Source of the DNA: an uncultured Eubacteriales bacterium
Lineage (GTDB): Bacteria; Bacillota; Clostridia; Oscillospirales; Oscillospiraceae
Reading direction: 5' to 3'
Assembly (NCBI GenBank): GCA_900546075.1
Contig: URBH01000038.1
Coordinates: 1 to 23,568, forward strand
Length of the DNA stretch: 23,568 nt
This document shows, piece after piece, positions 1-6,378 of the stretch (position 1 is the first letter of the stretch; every line of letters starts with the position of its first letter). The notes beneath the pieces were generated by a model, which was not told the origin of the DNA, searched no databases, and worked only from the letters and a program-made list of their open reading frames with translations. Both the position numbers and the translations under genes were made by a program.

Positions 1-45
1 AATTGGGACAAAAATCCTGTCTGAGACTTCTTGCCGAATTGTGCG
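1..45 (+). promoter_or_regulatory. Possible 3' end of a yybP-ykoY manganese riboswitch, truncated by the window edge
   Basis: The leader just before mntP contains GAGACTTCTTGCC at about positions 23-35. It resembles the 3' closing segment of the yybP-ykoY manganese aptamer, where a (G/A)AGACC-like strand runs into the 3' half of the basal helix. This riboswitch class commonly sits in front of mntP-type exporters. The 5' half with the conserved GGGGAGUA-like strand would lie outside the window, so the helix cannot be verified. The call rests mainly on gene context. Confidence 0.27.
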
Positions 46-78
46 GTGCTGCCCTGTATTCGGTACGGAGGATTTTTT

Positions 79-660
79 ATGGGAATCGGAGAACTATTCT
101 TGCTGGCGGTGGGGCTGAGTATGGACGCCTTCGCGGTATCCGTATGCAAGGGTCTTGCCATGAAAAAGGCAACGCTGAAGGCGGAGGCGACCTGCGGCCT
201 CTGGTTCGGCGGCTTTCAGGCGCTGATGCCCACCGTCGGCTTTTTCCTGGGCGCGCTGTTTGCGGACGCCATTGAGGCCTTTGACCATTGGGTCGCATTT
301 GCCCTGCTGGCCATCATCGGCATCAATATGCTGAAGGAAGCCTTGGAAAAGAAGGACGAATCCGGCGACAACCCGGAAAAGGACGCCGATCTGTCCGTCA
401 AAACCATGTTCCTCATGGCCGTGGCGACTTCCATCGACGCACTGGCGGTGGGGATTTCCCTTGCCATGGTCGGCAGCGTCAACATCTGGCTGGCGGCGGC
501 CTTCATTGGCATCTGCACCTGCCTGCTGTCTGCCCTTGGCGTGAAGATCGGCAACGTATTCGGCAGCCGATATGAGAAAAAGGCAGAGCTTGCCGGCGGC
601 GTTATTCTGATCCTGCTGGGTGTGAAAATTCTGCTGGAGCATCTGGGGGTTCTGACATGA
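79..660 (+). CDS. mntP: MntP-type manganese efflux pump
   Basis: A 193-residue integral membrane protein of the MntP (YebN, DUF204) family, which exports Mn2+ across the cytoplasmic membrane and prevents manganese toxicity. The two family repeats are visible. The first begins GLSMDAFAVSVCKG near residue 11, and the second begins ATSIDALAVGISLA near residue 117. Each carries an Asp-Ala in a transmembrane helix that is thought to contribute to ion transport. About six hydrophobic helices are apparent. The reading frame is open upstream to 31, but the ATG at 79 is chosen because GGAGG lies at 67-71 with ideal spacing and because the family starts MxxxELxLLAxGLSMDAFAV. The stop overlaps the next start (ATGA, 657-660), so it is translationally coupled to the VanZ-like gene. 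A manganese riboswitch upstream is possible. Confidence 0.93.
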   Translation: MGIGELFLLAVGLSMDAFAVSVCKGLAMKKATLKAEATCGLWFGGFQALMPTVGFFLGALFADAIEAFDHWVAFALLAIIGINMLKEALEKKDESGDNPEKDADLSVKTMFLMAVATSIDALAVGISLAMVGSVNIWLAAAFIGICTCLLSALGVKIGNVFGSRYEKKAELAGGVILILLGVKILLEHLGVLT

Positions 661-1124
661 AGCGCACAAAACGCCGCATGACGGTGTGTACGGTGCTGCT
701 TATCTGCAATCTGGTTTTCATCTGGGGCAATTCCCTGCTCCCGGCGGAAGTCTCCGGGCAGATCAGCGGCACGCTGAAGGCGCTGCTGGACGGCGTGTTC
801 ACCCCCGGCGAAGCGGTTCCCTCCGGCGGCGACGGCCTGCTGCGAAAGTGCGCCCATTTTGCCGAATTCGGCGCGTTGGGACTGCTGCTTGGGTGGCTGT
901 TCGGGATGCTGGGGAAAAAGCGGCTTCCGGCGTTCGCCCTGAGCCTGGCCGCTGCCTGCATCGACGAGACCATCCAGGTCTTCGTCCCCGGCCGCAGCCC
1001 CGGCATCCGGGACGTGTGCATTGACAGCTGCGGTGCGGCCGCCGGTATGCTCCTGCTGCTTTTGGGGCATGCTTATTGGAAGAGACGATTTACCCGAAAA
1101 AATTCAGGAGGAAATGAAACGTGA
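657..1124 (+). CDS. VanZ-like family membrane protein
   Basis: A 155-residue protein of the VanZ-like family. It shows the family's signature spread over the chain: an early transmembrane helix (about residues 9-25), RKCAHFAEFGALGLLLG (about 63-79), then ACIDETIQVFVPGRSPGIRDV (split here as DETIQ and PGRSPGIRD, about 102-118) and a final glycine-rich helix. In vanA clusters VanZ gives low-level teicoplanin resistance. Most chromosomal homologues have no proven role, so resistance should not be assumed. The start overlaps the mntP stop by four bases, and the stop overlaps the GTG start of the following lipoprotein (1121-1124), which indicates one tightly coupled operon. No resistance genes are nearby. 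Confidence 0.85.
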   Translation: MKRTKRRMTVCTVLLICNLVFIWGNSLLPAEVSGQISGTLKALLDGVFTPGEAVPSGGDGLLRKCAHFAEFGALGLLLGWLFGMLGKKRLPAFALSLAAACIDETIQVFVPGRSPGIRDVCIDSCGAAAGMLLLLLGHAYWKRRFTRKNSGGNET

Positions 1125-1657
1125 AAAAAGTTTTAACTGCAATTCTGGCGGCAGCCATGGCGCTGTCCCTGTTTTCCGGCTGTGCCGGATCCAAGCCCAC
1201 GGAAACCACCTCCCCCGATCAGGTGGAGGGAACCGTGGAGGAGCTGCTGAACGAAATCGTTGCCGAGCAGCCGGTGGAGTTCGACGGCGGCGTCGAGACC
1301 ATCGACCTCACCGACACCAGCGAGGAGGGTCAGTGGGCCATCAAGAGCAGCACCGGTCTGGATAACGCCGGTGTGCTGACGGAGGCCGCGGTGTTCGAGC
1401 CGATGATCGGCTCCATCGCCTTTTCCATGGTCATGGTGCGGGTCGCCCCGGGTGAGGATATCAAGTCCGTCGCCGAAGCCATGAAGTCCGGCATCAACCC
1501 CCGCAAGTGGGTCTGTGTGGAAGCGGACGACATGCTGGTCACCGGATATCGCGACGTGGTGATGCTCATTATGCTGGACACCAGCTACGACCTCACCGCC
1601 CAGTCCTTTGTGGATGCCTTCGGCAAGGTCGTCGGCGAACCCGAATTTGTGATTTAA
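1121..1657 (+). CDS. Small secreted lipoprotein, function unknown
   Basis: A 178-residue protein with a clear lipoprotein signal: a positively charged start (MKK), a hydrophobic stretch, and a lipobox LFSGC with the lipidated Cys at residue 21. It should be anchored to the outer face of the membrane. The mature part starts with a low-complexity Thr/Ser/Pro linker, then an acidic region and a compact C-terminal segment that I do not recognise (about residues 85-178, containing VMVRVAPGEDIKSVAEAMK). The general pattern recalls other small Firmicute lipoproteins, but no enzymatic motif is visible. The start is GTG at 1121, preceded by AGGAGG at 1107-1112 and overlapping the VanZ stop. An intrinsic terminator follows at once, so this is the last gene of the mntP operon. 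Confidence 0.8.
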   Translation: MKKVLTAILAAAMALSLFSGCAGSKPTETTSPDQVEGTVEELLNEIVAEQPVEFDGGVETIDLTDTSEEGQWAIKSSTGLDNAGVLTEAAVFEPMIGSIAFSMVMVRVAPGEDIKSVAEAMKSGINPRKWVCVEADDMLVTGYRDVVMLIMLDTSYDLTAQSFVDAFGKVVGEPEFVI

Positions 1658-1663
1658 CAAAAG

Positions 1664-1692
1664 TGGCAGCGATTCCGGTCGCTGCCATTTTT
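1664..1692 (+). terminator. Rho-independent terminator of the mntP operon
   Basis: A 9-bp stem TGGCAGCGA / TCGCTGCCA (1664-1672 with 1679-1687) with a six-base loop is followed by TTTTT. It ends six bases after the lipoprotein stop and separates the mntP unit from the acyltransferase genes. Confidence 0.9.
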
Positions 1693-1726
1693 CTAAGAGA
1701 ACTGCACATCAGGAGCGAACACGCCT

Positions 1727-3106
1727 ATGGTTTTTTCAAGTATTCCCTTTCTATATTATTTCCTCCCGGCGGTGCTGGCGGTGTATTTTCTCACGCCCCG
1801 GAAGGGGAAAAACGCCGTTCTGCTCCTTGCCAGCCTGATTTTTTACGGCTGGGGGGAGCTGCGGCTGCTGCCCCTGATGGTGTTCACCATCCTGCTGTGC
1901 TATGTCTGCGGCCTGGGCATCGAGCGCTCCCGGAACCGGAAAAAGCTTTGGCTGCTGGCGTCCATCGTCATCAGCGTGGGGCTGCTGGGTGTTTTCAAAT
2001 ACGCGGACTTCTTCATCGGCAGTCTGAACGCCGTCACCGGCCTGAAAATTCCCCTGCTTCATCTGGCGCTGCCCGTCGGCATCAGCTTTTACACCTTCCA
2101 GTGCCTGAGCTACACCATCGACGTCTACCGCGGCAGCGTCCCGGCGCAGAAAAGCCTTATCAACTTCGGCGCGTATGTCGCCCTGTTTCCCCAGCTCATT
2201 GCGGGACCCATCGTCCGCTATGCGGACATCGCCCGGGAGCTGGAGCACCGGGAGCACAGCTGGGACAACGCGGCGGCGGGACTGCGGCGGTTTCTGGTGG
2301 GGCTGGGGAAGAAGGTCATTCTCGCGGACAATTTTGCCCTGCTGATCCGGCTGTTCCGTCAGAGCGGGGAAACGTCCGTCCTGTTTTACTGGATGTACGC
2401 CGTGGCCTTTGCCCTGAACATTTACTTCGACTTTTCCGGCTATTCCGACATGGCCATCGGCCTGGGGCGGGTGCTGGGGTTCCATTTTGTGGAGAATTTC
2501 AACTACCCCTACCTCTCGGGAAGCGTCACGGAGTTCTGGCGGCGGTGGCATATCAGCCTTGGCAGCTGGTTTCGGGACTATGTATATATCCCCATGGGCG
2601 GCAGCCGGGTCAGCCGTTGGCGGTGGGTGCTGAACATCCTCACCGTGTGGATGCTTACGGGACTGTGGCACGGCGCGGCGTGGAATTTTGTGCTGTGGGG
2701 GCTGCTGTTTGCCGGGCTGCTGCTGGCGGAAAAGTGGATTCCCGCCCTGCAAAGGCTGCCGGGCGTCCTGCGCCATGGGTATGTGCTGCTGGCGGTGGTT
2801 CTCAGCTTTGTGCTGTTCAACGCGGACAGCCTTGCCCAGGCGGGGCAGGACTTTGCCGGACTCTTTGGCTTCGGGGGCCTGAGCCTGACCTCCGCCGAGA
2901 CGCTGTACTATCTGAAAAGCTACGCCGTCCTGTTCGTGCTGGGCATTCTCGGCTCCACGCCGGTGGTGAAAAACGCGGCGCGGCGCATGGACGGAACGAA
3001 GGCGGGTGCTGTGCTGGAGGCCGCGGCAATGCTGGCGCTGCTGATCGTCTGCACGGCCTATCTGGTGGACGGCTCCTTCAGCCCGTTCCTGTATTTCCGG
3101 TTTTGA
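1727..3106 (+). CDS. MBOAT-family O-acyltransferase (AlgI/DltB-like)
   Basis: A 459-residue polytopic membrane protein of the MBOAT family, closest in layout to AlgI-type polysaccharide O-acyltransferases, which pass acyl (usually acetyl) groups across the membrane onto extracellular glycans. The family landmarks are all visible: VGISFYTFQCLSY (about 125-137), LFPQLIAGPI (about 160-169), YFDFSGYSDMAIGLG (about 235-249), EFWRRWHISL with His275, and TGLWHGAAWNFVLWG with the invariant catalytic His315. The start at 1727 has AGGAG at 1711-1715. Only 34 bases separate the upstream terminator from this start, so its promoter must overlap the terminator or transcription must read through. The DHHW gene follows 13 bases later, and that pairing argues for glycan acetylation rather than teichoic acid D-alanylation, since dltA, dltC and dltD are absent. 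Confidence 0.9.
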   Translation: MVFSSIPFLYYFLPAVLAVYFLTPRKGKNAVLLLASLIFYGWGELRLLPLMVFTILLCYVCGLGIERSRNRKKLWLLASIVISVGLLGVFKYADFFIGSLNAVTGLKIPLLHLALPVGISFYTFQCLSYTIDVYRGSVPAQKSLINFGAYVALFPQLIAGPIVRYADIARELEHREHSWDNAAAGLRRFLVGLGKKVILADNFALLIRLFRQSGETSVLFYWMYAVAFALNIYFDFSGYSDMAIGLGRVLGFHFVENFNYPYLSGSVTEFWRRWHISLGSWFRDYVYIPMGGSRVSRWRWVLNILTVWMLTGLWHGAAWNFVLWGLLFAGLLLAEKWIPALQRLPGVLRHGYVLLAVVLSFVLFNADSLAQAGQDFAGLFGFGGLSLTSAETLYYLKSYAVLFVLGILGSTPVVKNAARRMDGTKAGAVLEAAAMLALLIVCTAYLVDGSFSPFLYFRF

Positions 3107-3119
3107 GGGGGGCGAAGGT

Positions 3120-4214
3120 ATGAAGAATCGAATTTGCGCAATCACCGTCGCGGCCGTCTGGGCGGTGCTGGCTGCGTGGGCATGGCTGGCGCCCAGCCGG
3201 GACATTTCCGTCGCGGAGCGCCGCCAACTGGCGCAGAAGCCCGCCATTCAGACAAAGACGCTGCTGGACGGCAGCTTCATGACGGATTTTGAGGATGCCA
3301 GCCTGGATCAGTTCCCCCTGCGGGACACCTTCCGCGAGGCCAAGTCTCTGTTTCATCGCTTCGTTCTGCGGCAAAGCGACAAAAGCGGCATTTATATCGC
3401 CCAGGGTTTCGCCGCAGCCCAGGAATACCCCCTGAGCGAGGCCTCAATCGGCCACGCGCTGGAACGGTTCAGCAGCGTATACGAAACCTATCTTTCCTCC
3501 ACCGATTCCCAAATTTACCTTGCCATTGTCCCGGACAAGGGCTTCTATCTGGCACAGTCCGCCGGGCAGCTGTCCCTGGACTATGACCGGCTCTTTGCCA
3601 TGGTGGAGGGTGGAATGCCCTGGGCGACTCCCATCCGCCTGACGGACAGCCTGTCCATTCAGGACTATTACCGCACCGATACCCATTGGCGGCAGGAGCG
3701 GCTGCTCCCGGCGGCGCAGGCGCTGTGTCAGGCACTGGGGGTGTCGTCTCCCCGGCAGGAGGACTATACCGTCACCCCGGTGGACAAGCCCTTCTACGGC
3801 GTGTATTACGGTCAGGCGGCGCTGCCCATGCAGCCGGACACCATGTACCTGATGGAAAGCAAGCTGCTGGACGAATGCCGGGTATACGACTACGAAACAG
3901 GGGGAACCGCCGCCGTCTACGACATGACCAAGCTGGACAGCAAAGATCTGTACGACGTGTATCTCTCCGGTGCCCGGAGTCTGCTGACCATCGAAAACCC
4001 CAACGCGGCCACTGACCGGGAGCTGATTGTATTCCGGGATTCCTTCGGAAGCAGCATGGTTCCGCTGCTGGCAAACGACTACGCCAAGGTGACGCTGGTA
4101 GACCTTCGGTACATCCGAAGCGACTATCTGGGAAAGCTTCTGGACTTCCACGGCCAGGATGTGCTGTTTCTATACAGCACGCTGCTGCTGAACAACAGCT
4201 CGGCAATCAAATAA
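3120..4214 (+). CDS. DHHW/AlgJ-like SGNH-type protein, partner of the MBOAT acyltransferase
   Basis: A 364-residue protein with one N-terminal signal anchor (about residues 5-25) and an extracytoplasmic domain. The DHHW-family signature appears as TDTHWR (Asp187, His189, Trp190), and a serine motif FRDSFGSS (Ser308) lies near the C-terminus. In AlgJ/AlgX-type proteins these form the SGNH-like catalytic triad that places acetyl groups on a polysaccharide. The N-terminal region, with ERRQLAQKP and the DQFPLRDTF motif, is also typical of the family. It follows the MBOAT gene by 13 bases, with GGGGGCG just ahead of the start, so the two are almost certainly co-transcribed. The acceptor polysaccharide is unknown because no glycosyltransferase genes are next to it. 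Confidence 0.88.
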   Translation: MKNRICAITVAAVWAVLAAWAWLAPSRDISVAERRQLAQKPAIQTKTLLDGSFMTDFEDASLDQFPLRDTFREAKSLFHRFVLRQSDKSGIYIAQGFAAAQEYPLSEASIGHALERFSSVYETYLSSTDSQIYLAIVPDKGFYLAQSAGQLSLDYDRLFAMVEGGMPWATPIRLTDSLSIQDYYRTDTHWRQERLLPAAQALCQALGVSSPRQEDYTVTPVDKPFYGVYYGQAALPMQPDTMYLMESKLLDECRVYDYETGGTAAVYDMTKLDSKDLYDVYLSGARSLLTIENPNAATDRELIVFRDSFGSSMVPLLANDYAKVTLVDLRYIRSDYLGKLLDFHGQDVLFLYSTLLLNNSSAIK

Positions 4215-4255
4215 GCATCAAGGGCGCTCCGATGAAAGCGGAGCGCCCTTGATGC
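4215..4255. repeat. Perfect 16-bp hairpin between the DHHW gene and the tRNA terminator
   Basis: The arms GCATCAAGGGCGCTCC (4215-4230) and their exact complement (4240-4255) enclose a nine-base loop and start immediately after the DHHW stop codon. On the + strand it is followed by a run of seven A, not T. On the - strand it is followed by TTATTT. It is probably a transcription barrier for one or both of the converging units, but it is not a canonical terminator in the + direction. Confidence 0.7.
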
Positions 4256-4292
4256 AAAAAAAGTCCACTGTAATCTTACGACTACAGTGGAC
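4256..4292 (-). terminator. Rho-independent terminator of the tRNA operon
   Basis: Read on the - strand, a 10-bp stem GTCCACTGTA / TACAGTGGAC (arms 4283-4292 and 4263-4272) with a ten-base loop is followed by seven T residues (4262-4256). It starts one base after the CCA end of tRNA-Gln, so it ends the two-tRNA transcript. Confidence 0.93.
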
Positions 4293-4293
4293 C

Positions 4294-4367
4294 TGGCAGA
4301 GGATGAGGGATTCGAACCCCCGCAAACGGAGTCAGAGTCCGGTGTGCTACCGTTACACAAATCCTCT
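4294..4367 (-). tRNA. tRNA-Gln (anticodon CUG)
   Basis: A 74-base cloverleaf with encoded CCA. The acceptor arms AGAGGAT/ATCCTCT pair fully, the T arm is GGGGG-TTCGAAT-CCCTC with one G-U pair, and the anticodon loop CTCTGAC places CTG at 34-36, which reads CAG codons. The anticodon stem CCGGA/TCCGT has a C-U mismatch at the outermost pair (27-43), a small departure that the fold should tolerate. It lies ten bases downstream of tRNA-Val in the same transcript. Confidence 0.95.
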
Positions 4368-4377
4368 ATATTGTACC

Positions 4378-4454
4378 TGGTGGAGACAACAGGACTCGAA
4401 CCTGTGACCTCATGCGTGTGAAGCATGCGCTCTAACCAGCTGAGCTATGCCTCC
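4378..4454 (-). tRNA. tRNA-Val (anticodon CAC)
   Basis: A 77-base cloverleaf with encoded CCA. The acceptor arms GGAGGCA/TGTCTCC contain one G-U pair, the D arm is AGCTCAGCTGGTTAGAGC-like, the anticodon stem CATGC/GCATG is perfect, the loop TTCACAC gives anticodon CAC for GUG, and the T arm is ACAGG-TTCGAGT-CCTGT. It is the first gene of the tRNA pair. Confidence 0.96.
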
Positions 4455-4471
4455 ATACCGAAGCAGGAATT

Positions 4472-4499
4472 ATTATACCACGTTTTTCCGGAAAGTCAA
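4472..4499 (-). promoter_or_regulatory. Sigma-A type promoter of the tRNA operon
   Basis: On the - strand TTGACT (4499-4494) and a perfect TATAAT (4477-4472) are spaced by 16 bases. The predicted start is about ten bases before mature tRNA-Val, which fits stable-RNA transcription. Confidence 0.9.
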
Positions 4500-4530
4500 C
4501 CACTTTTTCGGAATTTCCTTATTTCTTTTT

Positions 4531-4723
4531 GCGCCCCACCAAAATCAAGGGAAGCTCTGATTAAATCGGCAAGGACTGGCAGCGAGAGATTTTTCTCTAG
4601 ACGAAGGGTTCAAAAGTGGAGGAATACTGTATGTATTTCCCACTTTTGAAGCCGCACGGATAGAGAAAAAGATCCGCTGTCCAGCCGCAGACGATTTATT
4701 CAGAATTTCCCAAGGTGGGGCGC
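4531..4723. repeat. Palindromic MITE-like intergenic repeat, copy 1
   Basis: About 190 bp of imperfect palindrome. The outermost arms are GCGCCCCACC (4531-4540) and GGTGGGGCGC (4714-4723). Inside them are terminal arms GGGAAGCTCTGATTAAATCG (4549-4568) and, reverse-complemented from the other end, GGGAAATTCTGAATAAATCG. The centre is a hairpin with arms TTCAAAAGTG / CACTTTTGAA. A diverged copy with the same arm order lies at 12286-12450. No target-site duplication and no transposase are visible. It ends seven bases beyond the rodA stop codon, so it forms the 3' end of that transcript and might act as its terminator. Confidence 0.85.
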
Positions 4724-4730
4724 GGAAAAG

Positions 4731-5888
4731 CTACCTGTATGGCTGCACGTATCGTTCATGGCTCAGGCTTTGCGGCCGCGCGTGGGCGCCGGAGACAAGA
4801 CCGAGCATGGCGTAGATCGAAACCACCGAGGAGCCGCCGTAGCTGATCAGCGGAAGGGTCAGGCCGATAACGGGCATAACGCCGATGCACATGCCGGTGT
4901 TGATCATCACCTGGAACATCAGCGCGGACGCGGCGCCGTAGCATACCAGACGGCGCATATAGTCCTGGCAGTGCATACCCACATAGATGCACCGGGCGAT
5001 GATGGCCATTTCCATAATCATGATCGCAAGGCACCCCACGAAGCCCAGCTCCTCGCCCATGGACGAGAAAATATAGTCCGTGTGCTGGGCGAACAGGCTG
5101 CCGCTCTGGGTACGGTTACCGTTGAACAGCCCCTGCCCCGTCAGGCCGCCGCCGGTGAGGGAACGCAGGTTCATCATGGAGTGATAGCGCTCGTTGATGC
5201 CCATGGGGTCGATGGTGTCGTCAACCAGGATCAGAAACCGGTTCTGCTGGTATTCGCCCAGGAACTGCCACAGGATCGGGAACGCCGCCACGATCAGGCC
5301 GATGGCCAGGACGAACCACCACAGGCTGACGCCGCCGCCGAAGGCCATGCCGATGAAGATAAACACGAAGATCAGGGAAACGCCCGCGTCGCCGGACAGC
5401 ACCATGTTCAGTCCTACCAGCAGTCCCAGGTGAAGGCACATGTGTATGACGGACGGCAGACCGGATATCCGGTTCTGGTGCGCCGACATAACCGACGCCA
5501 TAATAACGACATAGGTGATTTTGCAGATCTCGGCGGGCTGAACGCTGATGAAGCCCAGGTCGATCCAGCTTCGGTTGCCGGAGTCGTGGTCGGTTCCCAG
5601 AGGGCTTATCAGCATGAGAAGCAACGCGCAGTTGAAAGCCACCATCACCATCCGGTGTTCCGAAAGAAAGTCCAGATCGACGGAGGACACCAGCGCGTAC
5701 ATCATGACGCCCAGACCGGTAGCCGCCAGCTGAATGATAATATATTTGAGATTGCCGCCAAACTTGTCGGCGGAAGTGGCGCTGGCAATGAAAACGCAGC
5801 CAAAGCCGGATACGATCAGGCACAAAACCAGCAGAAATATGTCGCCTTTTTTCCAAAAATCCTTTAATTCATCAAAAAACCGGCTCAA
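4731..5888 (-). CDS. rodA: RodA/FtsW/SpoVE-family peptidoglycan glycosyltransferase (SEDS), probably RodA
   Basis: A 385-residue SEDS protein with about ten transmembrane helices. SEDS proteins polymerise lipid II into glycan strands at the membrane, RodA in the elongation complex and FtsW/SpoVE at the septum. Visible landmarks are SGNRSWIDLGFISVQPAE (about 103-120), the long extracellular loop with Asp271 in HTDYIFSSMGEELGF (the family's catalytic Asp), and LTLPLISYGGSSVV near the C-terminus. RodA is preferred over FtsW from overall similarity and the isolated locus without mur genes, but this is not certain. The start is TTG at 5888, supported by AAGGAGG seven bases upstream and no better in-frame ATG. 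A consensus-like promoter lies upstream. The gene appears monocistronic, with the palindromic repeat directly after its stop. Confidence 0.9.
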   Translation of the reverse strand: MSRFFDELKDFWKKGDIFLLVLCLIVSGFGCVFIASATSADKFGGNLKYIIIQLAATGLGVMMYALVSSVDLDFLSEHRMVMVAFNCALLLMLISPLGTDHDSGNRSWIDLGFISVQPAEICKITYVVIMASVMSAHQNRISGLPSVIHMCLHLGLLVGLNMVLSGDAGVSLIFVFIFIGMAFGGGVSLWWFVLAIGLIVAAFPILWQFLGEYQQNRFLILVDDTIDPMGINERYHSMMNLRSLTGGGLTGQGLFNGNRTQSGSLFAQHTDYIFSSMGEELGFVGCLAIMIMEMAIIARCIYVGMHCQDYMRRLVCYGAASALMFQVMINTGMCIGVMPVIGLTLPLISYGGSSVVSIYAMLGLVSGAHARPQSLSHERYVQPYR

Positions 5889-5918
5889 ATAACCGCCTCC
5901 TTCCCATCACGGCTTTTC

Positions 5919-5947
5919 ATTATACCATTCTTCCGGGGAAAAGTAAA
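5919..5947 (-). promoter_or_regulatory. Promoter of rodA
   Basis: On the - strand TTTACT (5947-5942), a 17-base spacer and a perfect TATAAT (5924-5919). It gives a leader of about 25 bases before the TTG start. Confidence 0.8.
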
Positions 5948-6060
5948 TAGACGAAATGTGAACGCGCCTTTAACATTGTTCGGGGCATTTCCGTCTGCCG
6001 GGGGTGGGCAGGGGATAGCGGCGCAGTAAAACATAGAACCCGGGGAACCCAGGAAAAATA

Positions 6061-6082
6061 TTCATCCGGTTTTCATCCGGTT
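6061..6082 (+). repeat. Two tandem 11-bp repeats just upstream of the glgP promoter
   Basis: TTCATCCGGTT occurs twice head to tail (6061-6071 and 6072-6082), ending four bases before the -35 hexamer at 6087. One helical turn per unit and the position next to -35 are what direct-repeat activators of the OmpR/PhoB type use, so it may be an activator site. The regulator is unknown. Confidence 0.55.
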
Positions 6083-6086
6083 TTAC

Positions 6087-6115
6087 TTGACAAAATGGGA
6101 AAATGGTATTATTCT
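6087..6115 (+). promoter_or_regulatory. Upstream promoter P1 of glgP
   Basis: TTGACA (6087-6092), a 17-base spacer and TATTCT (6110-6115). It would start transcription near 6122 and give a leader of about 255 bases, within which lie the LacI-type palindrome and a small CCGGAG/CTCCGG hairpin (6195-6209). Confidence 0.7.
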
Positions 6116-6134
6116 AAGTGGGAATCTGCAAGAA

Positions 6135-6150
6135 TTGGAAACGTTTCAAA
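6135..6150. promoter_or_regulatory. LacI/CcpA-family operator-like palindrome in the glgP leader
   Basis: TTGGAAACGTTTCAAA has the core GAAACGTTTC as a perfect 10-bp palindrome with a central CpG, the layout of LacI-family operators and close to catabolite-responsive elements. It matches the cre consensus imperfectly. It lies about +13 to +28 from P1, where a bound repressor would block elongation. Sugar-responsive control of glycogen breakdown would make sense. Confidence 0.5.
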
Positions 6151-6275
6151 TTTTCGAAACTGCCGTTATTCCGCCGCCGCAGGGGCGTCTTCCCCCGGAG
6201 TTCCTCCGGAGAACCCACGCTCAGACGGATACCGGCAAAAAGTTTCCTGTTTGCCGTTTTCGGGGCGGTTTCAAC

Positions 6276-6304
6276 TGGACATGCTGATCGGAATATGATA
6301 TACT
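6276..6304 (+). promoter_or_regulatory. Downstream promoter P2 of glgP
   Basis: TGGACA (6276-6281), a 17-base spacer and TATACT (6299-6304), with a TG extended -10 feature (TGA before TATACT). It would give a leader of about 70 bases. Confidence 0.65.
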
Positions 6305-6378
6305 ATCAAAAGTCTGTCTGGAAGGAACCGTATCAATAAGCCATGGCGGCGCGCCCGCTTTAAGAATGGAGAGCTAAC

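Noticed and set aside
657..1124. Glycopeptide resistance gene (VanZ proper)
   Set aside because: Only the family signature is present. There is no vanHAX or regulator nearby, and chromosomal VanZ-like proteins are common in susceptible Firmicutes.
1507..3123. A 538-codon + strand frame overlapping the MBOAT gene
   Set aside because: It is a shadow of the MBOAT frame in GC-rich DNA: Arg/Gly/Pro/His-rich, with no start signals and no recognisable domain.
4531..4723. CRISPR array or tRNA-associated integration site
   Set aside because: There are no regularly spaced direct repeats and no integrase or duplicated tRNA end. The structure is an inverted, MITE-like palindrome.
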